Source: Lucinisca nassula
Taxonomy: Eukaryota; Mollusca; Bivalvia; Lucinida; Lucinidae
Assembly: GCA_963580285.1 (NCBI GenBank)
Contig: OY757015.1
Span: 128,246,188-128,310,187, forward strand
Reading direction: 5' to 3'
Length of the DNA: 64,000 nucleotides
The position numbers and the translations under genes are program-made. This document shows, piece after piece, positions 41,526 to 52,589 of this stretch (position 1 is the first letter of the stretch; each line of letters starts with the position of its first letter). The notes beneath the pieces are model-generated. The model saw only the letters and a program-made list of their open reading frames with translations, was not told where the DNA came from and made no database searches.

Positions 41526-41819
41526 GTGCATTATCGCCGGCTTCTCTTACGAGTTTACCAGGCGTGTAATATATGAATAGAAATACAAAATAAAATGTTG
41601 AGTCAAGGGTGTTTATCCCATAGGCGACCAACAAAGGCTCAGGAGAGACTCTCGCCAGATCCATTGCTTCTCGCAGACATATAGTGGAGAACTTAAGGTA
41701 TCAGCATGGCCAGCAATATTACTTGCTTGCCTACTCACATGTGAAGAACATTAAATTCGGTTAAATTGGTAAGTGTCCTTTTGTCATTTATCGGCAGAAA
41801 GAACATTTTTATCAAAATA

Positions 41820-41994
41820 GAAATGAAGGCAATGATCAGGAACCGATACAATTAACCCGCAGCTCGCATCAGAGAAACCAAAGGGAAAGAAACACAAACA
41901 TGAATTTACTAGACCCTAATGGAAACACCAATTGCGGAAAGCCAAAAGGACAGCTTCTTTCCCACAAAATGGCCAATTGACTATCCAAAACAAA
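41820..41994 (-). mobile_element. Penelope pseudo-LTR, reverse copy, first part
   Basis: The reverse complement matches the pLTR terminus region; interrupted at about 41994 by the tandem-repeat element and resumed at 45111. Confidence 0.82.
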
Positions 41995-44900
41995 CAAGAG
42001 GGCCATGATGGCCCTAGATCACTCACCTGATCCATAGTGTAACAAGGACCATTATTGGCCTAGGGCTTTAATTTGCATAATCTTGAGGGAGGTCTAAAAG
42101 GTGAAGCTTCAGTTCAAATATCAAAGATCGGAGCCTTCTGGTTTCAAACAAGAAGATTTTAAAGGTTTTCCTTATATAAGTCTGTATAAAACCTGTGGGC
42201 CCCGGGGCGCGGCCATTTTTGGCCCCAGGGCTACAATTTGAACAATCTTGCTAGAGATCCACCAGATGAAGCTTCATACCAAATATCAAAGACCTTGGCC
42301 TTCTGGTTTCAGACAAGAACATTTTCATAGGTTTTCCCTATATAAGTCTATGTAAAACCAGTGGGCACCGGGGTGGAGCCATTTTTGGCCTATGAACTAT
42401 AATTTGAACAATCTTGGTCGAGGTCCACTAGACAAAGCTTCCTACCAAATATCAAGGTTCTGAGCCTTCTTGTTTCAGCGGTTGCAGAGGAGAAGATTTT
42501 ATTTAAGATTTAACCTATGTAACTCAATGTAAAATCAAAGAGCCCCGGGGCGGGGGCATTTTTGGCGCAAGGGCATAAATTGAACAATCTTGGTAGGGGT
42601 CCACTAGATGAAGCAACACACCAAATATTAAAGACCTGGGCCATGTGGTTTCAGACAAGAAGATTTTTAAAGGATTCCTCTATGTAAGCCTATGTAAAAC
42701 CAAAGAGCCTGGTGCTGGGGCATTTTTGGCCCCAAGGCTATAATTTAAACAATCTTGATAGAGGTTCACAAGCCGAAGCGTCATACCAAATATCAAATAC
42801 CTGCGCCTTCAGGTATCAAACAAGAAGAGTTTTAAAGTTTTTTTGGCATATGTAAGTCTATGTAAAACTAAAGGGCCCCAGGGCGAGGGCATTTTGGCCC
42901 CAGGGCTATAATTTGAACAATATTGATTGAGGTCCACAAGACGAAGCGTCATACCAAATATCAAACACCTGTGCCTTCAGGTTTCAAACAAGAAGATTTT
43001 TAAAGGTTTTCCAATATAAAACTAAAGGGCCCCTGGGCGAGTGCATTCTGGCCCAGGGCTATAATTTGAACAATATTGATAGAGGGCCACAAGACAAAGT
43101 TTCATACCACATATCAAACATCTGAGACTTCTGGTTTCCGACGAGAAGACTTTTAAAGGATATCCATATATAGGTCAATGTAAAACCAAAGGGCCCCGGG
43201 ACAGGGGCATTTTTGGCCTCCGGGCTATAATTTGAATGCAGTTGATAGAGGTCCACAAGACGAAACTTCATACCAAATATCAAACACCCGAGCCCTCTGG
43301 TCTCTGACTAGAAGATTATTAAAGGATGTCCCTATGTAAGTCTATGTGAGGCAAAGGGCCCAGTGGCGTGTGCGTTTTTGGCCCATGGGCTATAATTTGA
43401 ACAATCTTGGTAGAGGTCCACAAGACGAAGCTTCATACCAAATATCAAACACCTGAGCTTTCTGGTTTCAGACAAAAAGATTTTTAAATAATATAAGTCA
43501 CATATATTAGTCAATGTAAAACCAAAGTGCCTCGGGGCGGGGGCACTTTTGGCCGCAGGGCTATAATTTGAACAATATTTATAGAGGTCCACAATACGAA
43601 GCTTCATACCAAATATCAAACACCTGCGCCTCCAGGTTTCAAACAAGAAGATTTCTAAAGGTTTTCCATATTTAAGTCTATGTAAAACCAAAGGGCCCCG
43701 GGGCGAGGGCATTTTTGGCCCCAGGGCTATATTTCGAACAATATTAATAGAGGTCTGCAAGACGAAGCTTCATACCAAATATCAAACACATCAGCCTTCT
43801 GGTTTCAGACAGGAAGATTTTTAAAGGTTTTCCCTATATAGGTAGATGTAAAGCAAACGGGCCCCGTGGTGGGTACATTTTTGGCCACAAGGCTAGAATC
43901 TGAACAACATTGATAGAGGGCTATAATTTGAACAATCTTGGTAGAGGTCCACAAGACGTAGCTTCATACCAAATATCAAACACCTTAGCCTTCTGGTCCC
44001 AGACAAGAAGATTTTTCAAGATTTTTCATATGTAAGTCAATGTAAACACAAAGGGTCCCATTAGTGGGGGGCCTGTTTGACCCATGAACTTTAATTTGAA
44101 CAATCTTGGTAGAGAGCCACAAGACGAAGCTTCATACCAAATAACAAACACATGAGCCTTCTGGCTTCAGACAAGAAGATTTTTAAATGTTTTCCCAATA
44201 CACGTCATTGTAAAACCAAATGGCCCCGGGCGGGGGCATTTTTGGTCGAAAGGCTATTGATAGAGGTACACAAGACGAAGCTTTACACCAATTATCAAAC
44301 ACATGAGCATTCTGGTCTCAGACAAGAAGATTTTTAAATGTTTTCCCTATGTAAGTCTATGTAAAAACAAAGGGCCCCCAGCGGGGACTTTTGTGGCCCC
44401 AGGGGTATAATTTGAACAATATTGGTAGACGTCCACCAGATGAAGCTTCACGCCAAATATCAAAGACCTGGGCCTTGCTGCGGTTGCAGAGGAGAAAATT
44501 ATTTTTTAAGATTTTTCCTATATAGGTCAATGTAAAAACCAAAGGGCCCCGGGGCGGGGGCATATCTGACCCCACGGCTATAATTTGAACAATCGTGACA
44601 GAGGTCCACAAGACGAAGCGTCATACCATATAGCAAACACCTGAGCCTTCTGGTTTCAGACAAGAAGTTTTTTTTAAAAAAAAATCCCTATATTAGTCTA
44701 TGTAAAAAACCAAAAGGGCCCCGGAGCGGGGGCATTTTCGGCCCCAGGGCTATAATTTGAACAATGTTAGTAGAGGTCCACTAGATGAAGCTTCACACGA
44801 AATATCCAACACCTGGATCTTACGGTTTCAGTGGAGAAGATTTGTTTGAAGTTTTCATTAAACAAAATCTATTTTGGCTCCGGTAACCTTGATGTGCAAC

Positions 44901-45110
44901 GGACCGGAACCATTTGCATAACTTCGAAAGGGGACCACCTAAGGATTATTCCGTGAAGTTTGGTCAAAATCCGATCAGTTGTTTAGGAGGAGATGTTTTT
45001 TGAAGACATTGTTAACCGACGGACGCACTAACGCACGCACGCAGTTACCCCGGACGACTGACAAAATGTGATCACAAAAGCCCACCTTATCACTACGTAA
45101 CAGGTGACCT
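41995..45110 (+). mobile_element. AGGTGAGC-type element containing ~17 tandem ~175-base units
   Basis: It starts AAGAGGGCCATGATGGCCC and ends with GTGATCACAAAAGCCCACC and CACTACGTAACAGGTGACCT. The body is about 17 imperfect units, each with GGCTATAATTTGAACAATC, GGTCCACAAGACGAAGC, ACCAAATATCAAACACC and AGACAAGAAGATTTTTAAA. It splits a Penelope pLTR whose uninterrupted homologues (19340, 29510) give the empty site. Open frames inside reflect the repeat and carry no domain. A shorter reverse copy is at 58131-58890. Confidence 0.82.
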
Positions 45111-45353
45111 AAAAAATTATAAGCGATACACACACTCAAAGACAAACCATATCAAAAATAAACCGCGAAAGAAGAACCGCTTGGAACGGTCAATGTAAAA
45201 TTTCCACTGTGTGGAAGTGAAGGGGTGGGGGTGCTTAAATCGATTTTACGCGGCCGCAATCCTCACCTTTATCGCCGTCGCTATTTGGACATTGTCAAAT
45301 AATTTTGTTCAGTCCGCATGAAGGCCTCCTAATTCATCAGTGCATCATCTCCA
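45111..45353 (-). mobile_element. Penelope pseudo-LTR, reverse copy, second part
   Basis: Continues 41820-41994: TTATAAGCGATACACAC then the AGTCCGCATGAAGGCCTCC region. A short insertion (GTGTGGAAGTGAAGGGGTGG) interrupts the CCACTGGGG stretch. Confidence 0.82.
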
Positions 45354-45479
45354 AGAAATTTGAACTAAGGACAGTAAGAGGAAAAAGAACAAAAACAAAT
45401 AATAAGAAGTCTTGAACAAAACAAAGAGCCAGAGATACCCAGAAAAAGCCGCGGATAATAAAAAACAGCGACCTCAAGA

Positions 45480-45600
45480 GAAAACAAATTGTAACACATT
45501 ACAAAATCGTGCCTATACAAACACAATGTAATTTTATCCTCAAATAAACGATACTTTAAAGATGAACAAAAAAGAAGTCTGAGGGGCAGCCAAATCCCCC
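45480..45600. other. MITE family A left-end fragment
   Basis: ACAAAATCGTGCCTATACAAACACAATG resembles the family A left terminus; no right half follows. Confidence 0.4.
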
Positions 45601-47540
45601 GCCGCACCTTGTATCAAGGCTCAACCTTGTGACCTTGACCTTGAGTTGGGAACGTTTATTTTTTGGATTTGCTCACTGACGGGGTATATTTCACAAAAGT
45701 TTAGTGAAAATCCTTCCATGGTTAAAAGGGATATGATACGTACACAAAATTCCAAGTTTCAAACTCGTGACCTTCACCTATGACTTGACCTTGAGTTGGA
45801 ATTGTTTATTTATGTGTTCTGCACATCAGCTGAGTGTGTGTGTGTGTGGGGGGGGGGGTATTTCACCCAACTTTAATGAAAATCCTTCCAGGGGTAAAGG
45901 AGATATGGAGCAGACACACAATTCAATCTTTCACACTCGTGACCTTCAGCTGTGACCTTGACCTTTAGTTGGCATGGTTTATTTACGGGTTCTGCACATC
46001 AGCTTACTGAGGGAGATATTTGACGAAAGTTTAATAAAAATCCTTCCAGGGTTAAAGGAGATATGGAACAGACATAAAATACAAAGTTTCAAACTCGTGA
46101 CCTTCAACTGTGACCTTGACCTTGAGTCGTCATTATTTATTTATGTGTTCCGCACATCAGTTCAGTGAGGGGGGTATTCGACCAAAGTTTAATGAAAATC
46201 CTTTGAAGGGTAAATGATGTATGGAACGGACACAAAATCAAAGTTTCAAACTCGTGACCTTCCAATGTGACCTTGACCTGGTGTCGGCATGATTCATTTA
46301 TGGGCTCTGAACATGAGCTCACTGAGGGGGACAACTGACCAAAGTTTAATGAAAACTCTTTAGGGGTAAAGGAGATATGGAACGGACACGAAATTCCAAG
46401 TTTCAAACTCATGACCTTGACCTTGAGTTTTGATGTTTTATGTATGGGTTCTGCACATCAGCTGACTGAGGGGAGGATATTTCACCAAACTTTAATTAAA
46501 ATCCTTGCAGGGGAAAATGAGATATGGCACAGACACAAAATTCAAGTTTCACACACGTAACCTTCAGCGATCACCTTGACCTTGAGTTTGTATGGTTTAT
46601 TTACGGGTTCTGAGGGGATATTTGACGAAAGTTTAATGAAAATCCTTCCAGGGGTAAAGGGTATACATGGAACGGACACAAAATACAAAGTTTCAAACTC
46701 GTGAACTTCAACTGTGACCTTGACTTTGTGTCGACGTGAATTATTTATGTGTTCTGCACATCAGCTCAGTGAGGGGGTGGGGGGAGCATTCGACCAAAAT
46801 TTAATGAAAATCCTTTGAAGGGTAAAGGAGATATGGAACGGACACAAAATTCAAAGTTTCAAACTCGTGACCTTCCAATGTGACCTTGACCTGGTGTCGG
46901 CATGATTCATTAATTGGCCCTGCACATGAGCTCACGGGGGGGGGGGGGGGTAAGATAATTGACCAAAGTTTAATGAAAAATCTTTGAGGGGTAAAGGAGA
47001 TATGGAACGGACACACAATTCAAAGTTTCAAAGTTTTAAATTCGTGACCACCTAATGTGACCTTGACCTTGAGTCGGCATGGTTCATTTATGGGTTCTGC
47101 ACATCAGCTGACAGAGGGGGATAATTGACCAAAGTTAAATGAGAATCATTGCAGGGGTAAAGGAGATATGTAACGGACACAACATTCAAAGTTTCAAACA
47201 CATGACCTTGACCTTGAGACGGCGTGGTTCATTTATGGGATCTGCACATCAGCTCAATAACAGAATAGTTGACCAAAGTTTAATGAAAATCCTTCCAAGG
47301 GTAAAGCAGATATTGAACGGACACAAAATTCAAAGTTTCAAACACGTGACCTTCAACTGTGACCTTGACCTTGAGTGGGCATGGTTCATTTATGGGTTCT
47401 GCAAATCAGCTCACTGAGACAAATACTTGACTAAAGTGTGATGAAAATCTATCGAAGGGTTCAGGAGATATGGAGCGGACGATAAGTGTTACGGACAGAC
47501 AGACGGACACAGGGACGGACAGGGCGAACAAATGGATAGT
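45600..47540 (+). repeat. Tandem array of ~12 units of 150-165 bases rich in TGACCTTGA
   Basis: Each unit has the order TGACCTTGACCTTGAG, GGTTCTGCACATCAGCT, ACCAAAGTTTAATGAAAATC, GGTAAAGGAGATATGG, GGACACAAAATTCAAAG. Unit starts lie near 45636, 45787, 45951, 46109, 46269, 46411, 46575, 46716, 46880, 47058, 47203 and 47361. It finishes in a GACGGACA simple-repeat tail. Two units contain long G runs (45846, 46937). No coding function. Confidence 0.85.
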
Positions 47541-47751
47541 TAGGTGGCTATTGAAATGGACCGAATCAATGTAATTCAACGTGATTTAATATAATTCGTT
47601 TCTTTGGCTAAAAGTAGCCACCTACGTATCAATCCTGCCAAAAAATAGCCACATACACGTTAGTATCCATCTGTAAGAACGGACAGACGGACAGACGAAG
47701 GCCATTCCTATAATCCCCGCGCCGCTTCGAGGCGTGGGATTAAAAATTAGC

Positions 47752-48018
47752 ATGCTTATTTATTTCTGTTCAAAATATAGACTGTGGGTACACGTTATGA
47801 GCGGTTCTTACGAGTACCAACAATTAAAGTGTAACCATTCCAAATTTAGTGACACAGAGGCCTTTCTGATATTTAATCTTCACCAGTGTGTCTAAACCCC
47901 AAAGTTTTGAAACCGAAACGGATGACGAAACAATCTATGTTTAAGAGCAGAAATAAGAAAAAATAGTTTTACCAATGTAACAAAGCCCCAGTTAAACTAT
48001 ACAAAAGTGAAGATTAAG
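47752..48018. mobile_element. MITE family A copy with inserted DNA in the hairpin
   Basis: ACTGTGGGTACACGTTATGA and AGCAGAAATAAGAAAAAATAG are the family arms; about 110 foreign bases (47824-47935) separate them. Confidence 0.65.
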
Positions 48019-48054
48019 GCCCGAAAGAGAATAGAACCAGGTGAAACGTAGACT

Positions 48055-48625
48055 GACATCCATAAAGCTTAAGTTTGACTTTTACAGCTTGTATAATTCT
48101 GCACAAAAAATTGGATAACAAATATATGCGATTGTATCTGGTTCACTAGACTTTTTAAGCTTACTCTCTTTGCGGGGTAGGTGTGGAGAGTTGATATGAA
48201 TTATCAACCTAAGCCACCTCTTCATATACATATTGTTATTAATTGACCATCCTGTAAGGTTCGGAGATCATCTGTATTAAGACTCAAGTCAAAAATCAAT
48301 AATCTTGTTTTTAATGGCGTCAATTAATAAAATTGTCATTAATTATGTACTTTACTATTGTCCCAGTTACAGGTTCGAGGTCTGCTGTATTGGCCCGAGG
48401 CCGAACGCCGAGGCCAATACAGGTGACCTCGGACCTGTAACTGGGCCAACACGAAATTACTTGATTAATAACATTATATTACATATTAACAACGACACGT
48501 TGATTCGCGTAGAAGAAGCTTAGCTCAAAAAGTCTAGTTTACCATCGCAAATATTTCTGATTCAATTTTTGTACAGAATTATACAAGTTGTAAGAGTCCA
48601 ATATCAGCTTTACGGTCCTCCGTTC
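48055..48625. mobile_element. Foldback element with nested perfect hairpin
   Basis: Outer arms (48060-48172 and 48510-48622, with CTTTTACAGCTTGTATAATT versus AATTATACAAGTTGTAAGAG) are inverted copies. The centre (48360-48445) is a nearly perfect hairpin starting CCCAGTTACAGGTTCGAGG. Non-coding. Confidence 0.78.
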
Positions 48626-48762
48626 TTCAAAAGAAATTATTTCGAAAACGACTGAAAGTTTTGCAAACCGTGAAGGCCCTGATCAGATGACGTTTTCCCA
48701 TGCTACGTTTCCCCATGGTCCTGTTCGGATTGCCAGTGTCTCTTAGGCAACAGATTCGCAAA

Positions 48763-48780
48763 TATGAGGGTCGTTCAATA
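48763..48780 (+). repeat. Candidate left terminal inverted repeat of the mariner element
   Basis: TATGAGGGTCGTTCAATA matches, with one change, the inverse of 52534-52551. The flanking TA fits mariner targets. Confidence 0.6.
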
Positions 48781-48781
48781 T

Positions 48782-49023
48782 TTGGGCCCCGCCAAGCGAT
48801 TTTGGTACTTAACGCCTATGCGAGCAGCGAAGGTTCAGGCGAGCCTGCGCATCCGCGCAGTCTCGCCAGAACCTTCGCTGCTCGCTCATACAAGCAGTGA
48901 ATCAAGAGGAACCTTCAGACAGAAAGCCATATCCCTGGCCCCTCTGAATGGCTGGGCATGCGCAGTTAAAATTTGTCATGACGGAATGCTCGAAGACCCA
49001 AATTCGCTTGGCGGGGCTCATTT
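48782..49023. mobile_element. Palindromic MITE with hairpin centre
   Basis: Outer arms GGGCCCCGCCAAGCGATTTT and AATTCGCTTGGCGGGGCTC enclose a central hairpin (48821-48886) with arms GCGAGCAGCGAAGGTTC. It follows the mariner left end directly. Confidence 0.75.
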
Positions 49024-49075
49024 AACTGGCCAATCCAGGTAATGACCCGTGGCAAGTCCACGCTTTTCACATATT

Positions 49076-49360
49076 ATACGGGGGTGGTTGGGTGAGGCAA
49101 AGGTGACGTGTATCTTGCTTTTCTGGGGCGTCATACTGGCTTACAGTTGGACAAGGCGTGCTGTCTTTGCAGGAGGTAAGGGTAGAGGGGGAACGTTGTT
49201 ATTTCTTCAGTTTCTGCATTTCCATTCATTTTCGTCTTCTCGTCTGTCCCTCACTTTCACCTATTCTACTATCTCTTCTATCCATTTTCTCCCTTTCTGT
49301 GGGAGACGAAACAAAATGACCCACAAGGTTAACGTGTCATTAAACCCCAATTCTAACACA
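49076..49360 (+). mobile_element. SINE family H copy
   Basis: GGGGGTGGTTGGGTGAGGC head, CAAGGCGTGCTGTCTTTGCA, CT-rich middle, ACGTGTCATTAAACCCCAAT end. Confidence 0.75.
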
Positions 49361-49659
49361 GCGCGCCTATGTAGGCAATGGAAAATAACTGTGTTTTATT
49401 CTGCAACAAATCACACCGCGGAAAAGCGTGACGAGTGACGTCATTAAAAACTGTCAATTTATGACGGTACTAGTCGATTTCCTTGACGTTAGACGGTGTA
49501 ACGTCATTTTCTCGCATCGCAAACGTAAGAAAAGGATATAAATGCATGTGTTTTCAGTCGATAATTTTAACGGAATTTCTTCTAACAATGGCGAAATATT
49601 GTGAAAATTTGAAGGAAACAACAACATTATTGCCGTTTTTCAGCTTGTTAGAATCGAAA

Positions 49660-49805
49660 TAGATCTGTGATTTGTTGAGTAATAAATCACAGTTTGTCGG
49701 TCAGTTGTAAGTTGACAAATCATGCGGGCTATGCGCTCGTGATTCGATCGAATTTACAACTGACCTCCAAACTGTGATTTATTACTCAACAAATCATACC
49801 TAAAC
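49660..49805. mobile_element. Hairpin MITE (family of 28975-29110)
   Basis: GTGATTTGTTGAGTAATAAA and its inverse at 49770-49795 form arms around TTGTAAGTTGACAAATC and its partner. Confidence 0.75.
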
Positions 49806-50515
49806 TCCGTTCAGAAAATCTGAATCATCGATTTTTTCGTTTCTTCCTTTTAATACTCATCACTATGGGAAAGTTTTAGACCTGACTCTCCGCCGACTTC
49901 TCCAGCAAGTCGTATGCCTCTGCGACAGTCATGAAAGGCTGTGATTATTTGGAGAAAATTGCAAAACAAAGAAATGAGACCACAGACTAAGTCCATTTGA
50001 TGATGATTGTCAGGTGAAATAATAAATATTCGAATCCATGTGATGCACTTTGTAAATAGATATGCTATTACGACACACCTTACAGTCGAATGGCTAGATA
50101 GAAGCTAACTAGGAACGGGGAGCCACTAGTGCGATGTGCTGCCAACAGTGGTCAAAATGAATTATACCGATATCAGATGTGGTGTCACAGCTAATGATTT
50201 TCCATGAAGTGATCGTGCAAATAAAATATAGACGCCCTTGTAATTTACAAGAGCAGTGACCACTTCTATTTATGGTTTAAAAGGGTGTGTCGAACCTGTC
50301 AGAATGTCTTAGTCTGTGAACGAAAATTTAGATTTTGCAATTTTCTCCAAATAACCACAGCCTTTCCTGGCTGTCGCAGAAGCATACGACTTGTTGGAGA
50401 AATCGGCGGAGTGTGAGGTCTACAACTTTCCCATAGTGATGTATGGGCTAAAATGAGTATTAAAAGGGAGAAACGAAAAAATCGATGATTCAGATTTTCT
50501 GAACGGAGTTTAGAG
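49806..50515. mobile_element. Foldback element with ~170-base inverted arms
   Basis: Left arm 49806-49975 (CCGTTCAGAAAATCTGAATC, CGATTTTTTCGTTTC, GACTTCTCCAGCAAGTCGTA) is repeated inverted at 50334-50512. The interior is AT-rich and non-coding. Confidence 0.8.
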
Positions 50516-50867
50516 CTTTTCTATTTCTTAAACTTTAAATCAATCACATAGTATACAACAATGCCTTATACATGGTTACATAAAATTTTATCGGTTAGTG
50601 TAGTATTTGTAGTCCGTGCGAGGTAAAATAACATGGCAGGGGTCAGTGTTGTCGAATGTTCTCAGAGCAGCGTTTAAATATCTGTTTTGCTTTTTCAGGA
50701 AATTTATCAAGAATTGTGCGAAGTTAACGGAAAGACTGTTCCTACACATTCAATTGTTAAAGTTAAATTATAGGGCAGCTGATTTTAAACTTGGTCGGGT
50801 AAAGTTGGAAGACGAGCACAGTAGTGGAAGACATATGAACGCTACTGCTGACGTCACTTTGTTTGTT

Positions 50868-51130
50868 TCTATTAAGGTTTAACGTCCCCGTCAACACTAC
50901 GTAGGTCATTTTGGAGACGTTGCTGTAAATGTTGTGGGCGAAATGAAATGACGTCTCAAGCCCTGCTGCCCAATGAAACCAATAGGGTTGGACGTCCCGA
51001 CTCGCACCTGGGCAGGCAGGCTTAGACCTCTAAGCGGTTTACTAGTACTCGTGTGCGGTCGGTTTCAGCTCTGCGTGGAAGCACCATGCACCCCAGTCTA
51101 TTTCTTCAAGCCCCGATTGGTGGGGCCCGA
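50868..51130 (-). mobile_element. SINE family C inserted in the mariner transposase
   Basis: Tail (minus) at the left, head GGCCCCACCAATCGGGGCTTG at the right. The TGACGTCACTTTG before and TGGCGTCACTAGTG after suggest a GCGTCACT-type target duplication. Confidence 0.83.
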
Positions 51131-51637
51131 ATGGCGTCACTAGTGAACATCTAAGGGAACCAGGTAAGCAGGACAAGCGAATGAAAGTTTCAGAAATGGC
51201 TAAAAGATTTGAGATTTTTGGGGGGTTGCGCTTTTACCATTTTACATGAACAGCTGGGTATGAGGAAGCATTCAGTGCGTTAGGTGCCAAAATGCCTTAA
51301 GTTAGTAAAGAACAACGAGCTGTCCCTCGGCGAGTGTCCATGTCTGAGTCATATTTGGAAAGATATGATTCTGATCCGGAAGGCTTTTTTGAAAGAATTT
51401 TTACCGAGAACGAAAATTGGATCAATCACTATGATCCCCAGACGAAACAGCAGAGTAAACAATGGACTGGTCACGTTTCAACGCGTCCAAAGAAATTAAA
51501 AACTCAGACTTCAGTTGGCATGGGCATCGCAACTGTGTTTTGGGATAGCAAGAAGGTCCTATTGGTGGACTATTTACCTCATGGCCAAACTAATAAGGGG
51601 GACTATAGTCACACTTTGCTAATATTTGGACCAATTA

Positions 51638-51904
51638 TAGTAGTCGCGGATAAGATTGACTAGGCAGAGTTATCTTTTGCACCTACTCTTGGAATGTTCT
51701 ATTAACAAAAAGGTAAACCAAGTCACCCAACTGTGTGAATTCAGCTGTAACACAAACAAAGCTGCGGTGTATATGACCATTTGGTACGCTTGAAGAAAGC
51801 ATGCGAAAGGCACTCTACCGAATCTTATGGTGGACTCAGCGAATTTGACATATACTGACAACACTTGAATTGCTCCGCCTAGTCAATTTTATCTGCGACT
51901 ACTA
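51638..51904. mobile_element. TA-flanked MITE inside the mariner transposase
   Basis: Inverted ends TAGTAGTCGCGGATAAGATT and AATTTTATCTGCGACTACTA, about 38 bases, flanked by TA at 51636-51637 and 51905-51906. It interrupts the transposase frame, which resumes after it. Confidence 0.88.
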
Positions 51905-52293
51905 TACTTGCAGCTTGGTTACAGAAAATGCGTGAAAAAATACAAAAGCTATGCTGTTGCAACATGGCAATGCTAGAGTCCATACTTGCAAAGTTTCTAT
52001 TGACGCAATGAAACAGAACGGTTCCAAACCCACACACCATCCACCCTATTCTCCTGATCTGGCACCCCGTGATTACTGTTTGTTTCCGAACTTGAAGAAA
52101 GAATGGCGTGGGCGTCACTTGCCGTCAGATGAAGAGCTTAAGGCAGCGGTAGGGGATGGATTGACTCTAAAGACCCTGAAATTTCAAAAATGGACTTTCA
52201 GCCTTGTAACATCGATGGAGGAAGTGCTTGTTGTTCCGGGGTGACTATGTGGAAAAAGAAGAAGTCAAAGTGACACTTAGTATGTAAAGACCA

Positions 52294-52526
52294 GGGGCCG
52301 GTTGTTCAAAACTAACGCAGTTGTTAGTTAACGAATCGTTAAAACTTTTATCATTAAATATGGCAAATATACAAATATTTTTGCGGACAAAATGTGAGCA
52401 GCTTTTGCATATGACTTTTATTCGGCAAAAAATACCAAAATTTTAGATATTGTACTTGCTAGAACACTTAACAATATGACCACTAACGACCTCGTTAAGC
52501 TAACGATGCTTTGAACAACTGGACCC
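52294..52526. mobile_element. MITE with GGGCCGGTTGTTCAAA ends
   Basis: Left GGGGCCGGTTGTTCAAAACT, right TTTGAACAACTGGACCC; inner pairs TTAGTTAACG and GTTAAGCTAACG. It lies between the transposase end and the mariner right terminal repeat, so it inserted into the mariner 3' region. Confidence 0.8.
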
Positions 52527-52533
52527 AGATACT

Positions 52534-52551
52534 TATTGAACGACCCTCGTA
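52534..52551 (-). repeat. Mariner right terminal inverted repeat
   Basis: TATTGAACGACCCTCGTA, inverse of the left candidate repeat, followed 39 bases later by the receptor exon donor side. Confidence 0.75.
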
Positions 52552-52589
52552 CTTGGGTTCTAAAATCTTTCTTCGAAAGAAATACTTAC

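Larger units (their letters stand above)
50690..52279 (+). pseudogene. Mariner transposase, dead and interrupted by SINE and MITE
   Basis: Remnants in order: N-terminal region with LGRVKLEDEHSSGR (50795-50845); a SINE (50868-51130); the LHEQLGMRKHSVR motif followed by a stop (51245-51285); the core with ENENWINHYDP (51405-51440), where the first catalytic Asp is Asn; ATVFWDSKKVLLVDYLPHG; a MITE (51638-51904); then HGNARVHTCKVSIDAMKQNG, where the expected HDNA reads HGNA so the second catalytic Asp is Gly, PYSPDLAPRDYCLFPNLKK with the third Asp, and a frame-shifted GDYVEK end at about 52255. The D,D34D mariner signature is clear but two of three catalytic residues are lost. Confidence 0.9.

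Noticed and set aside
42000..44870. CRISPR-like appearance of regularly spaced repeats
   Set aside because: Units are ~175 bases and diverge throughout with no short constant repeat plus unique spacers, and the host is a eukaryote. It is a minisatellite-type array in a mobile element.
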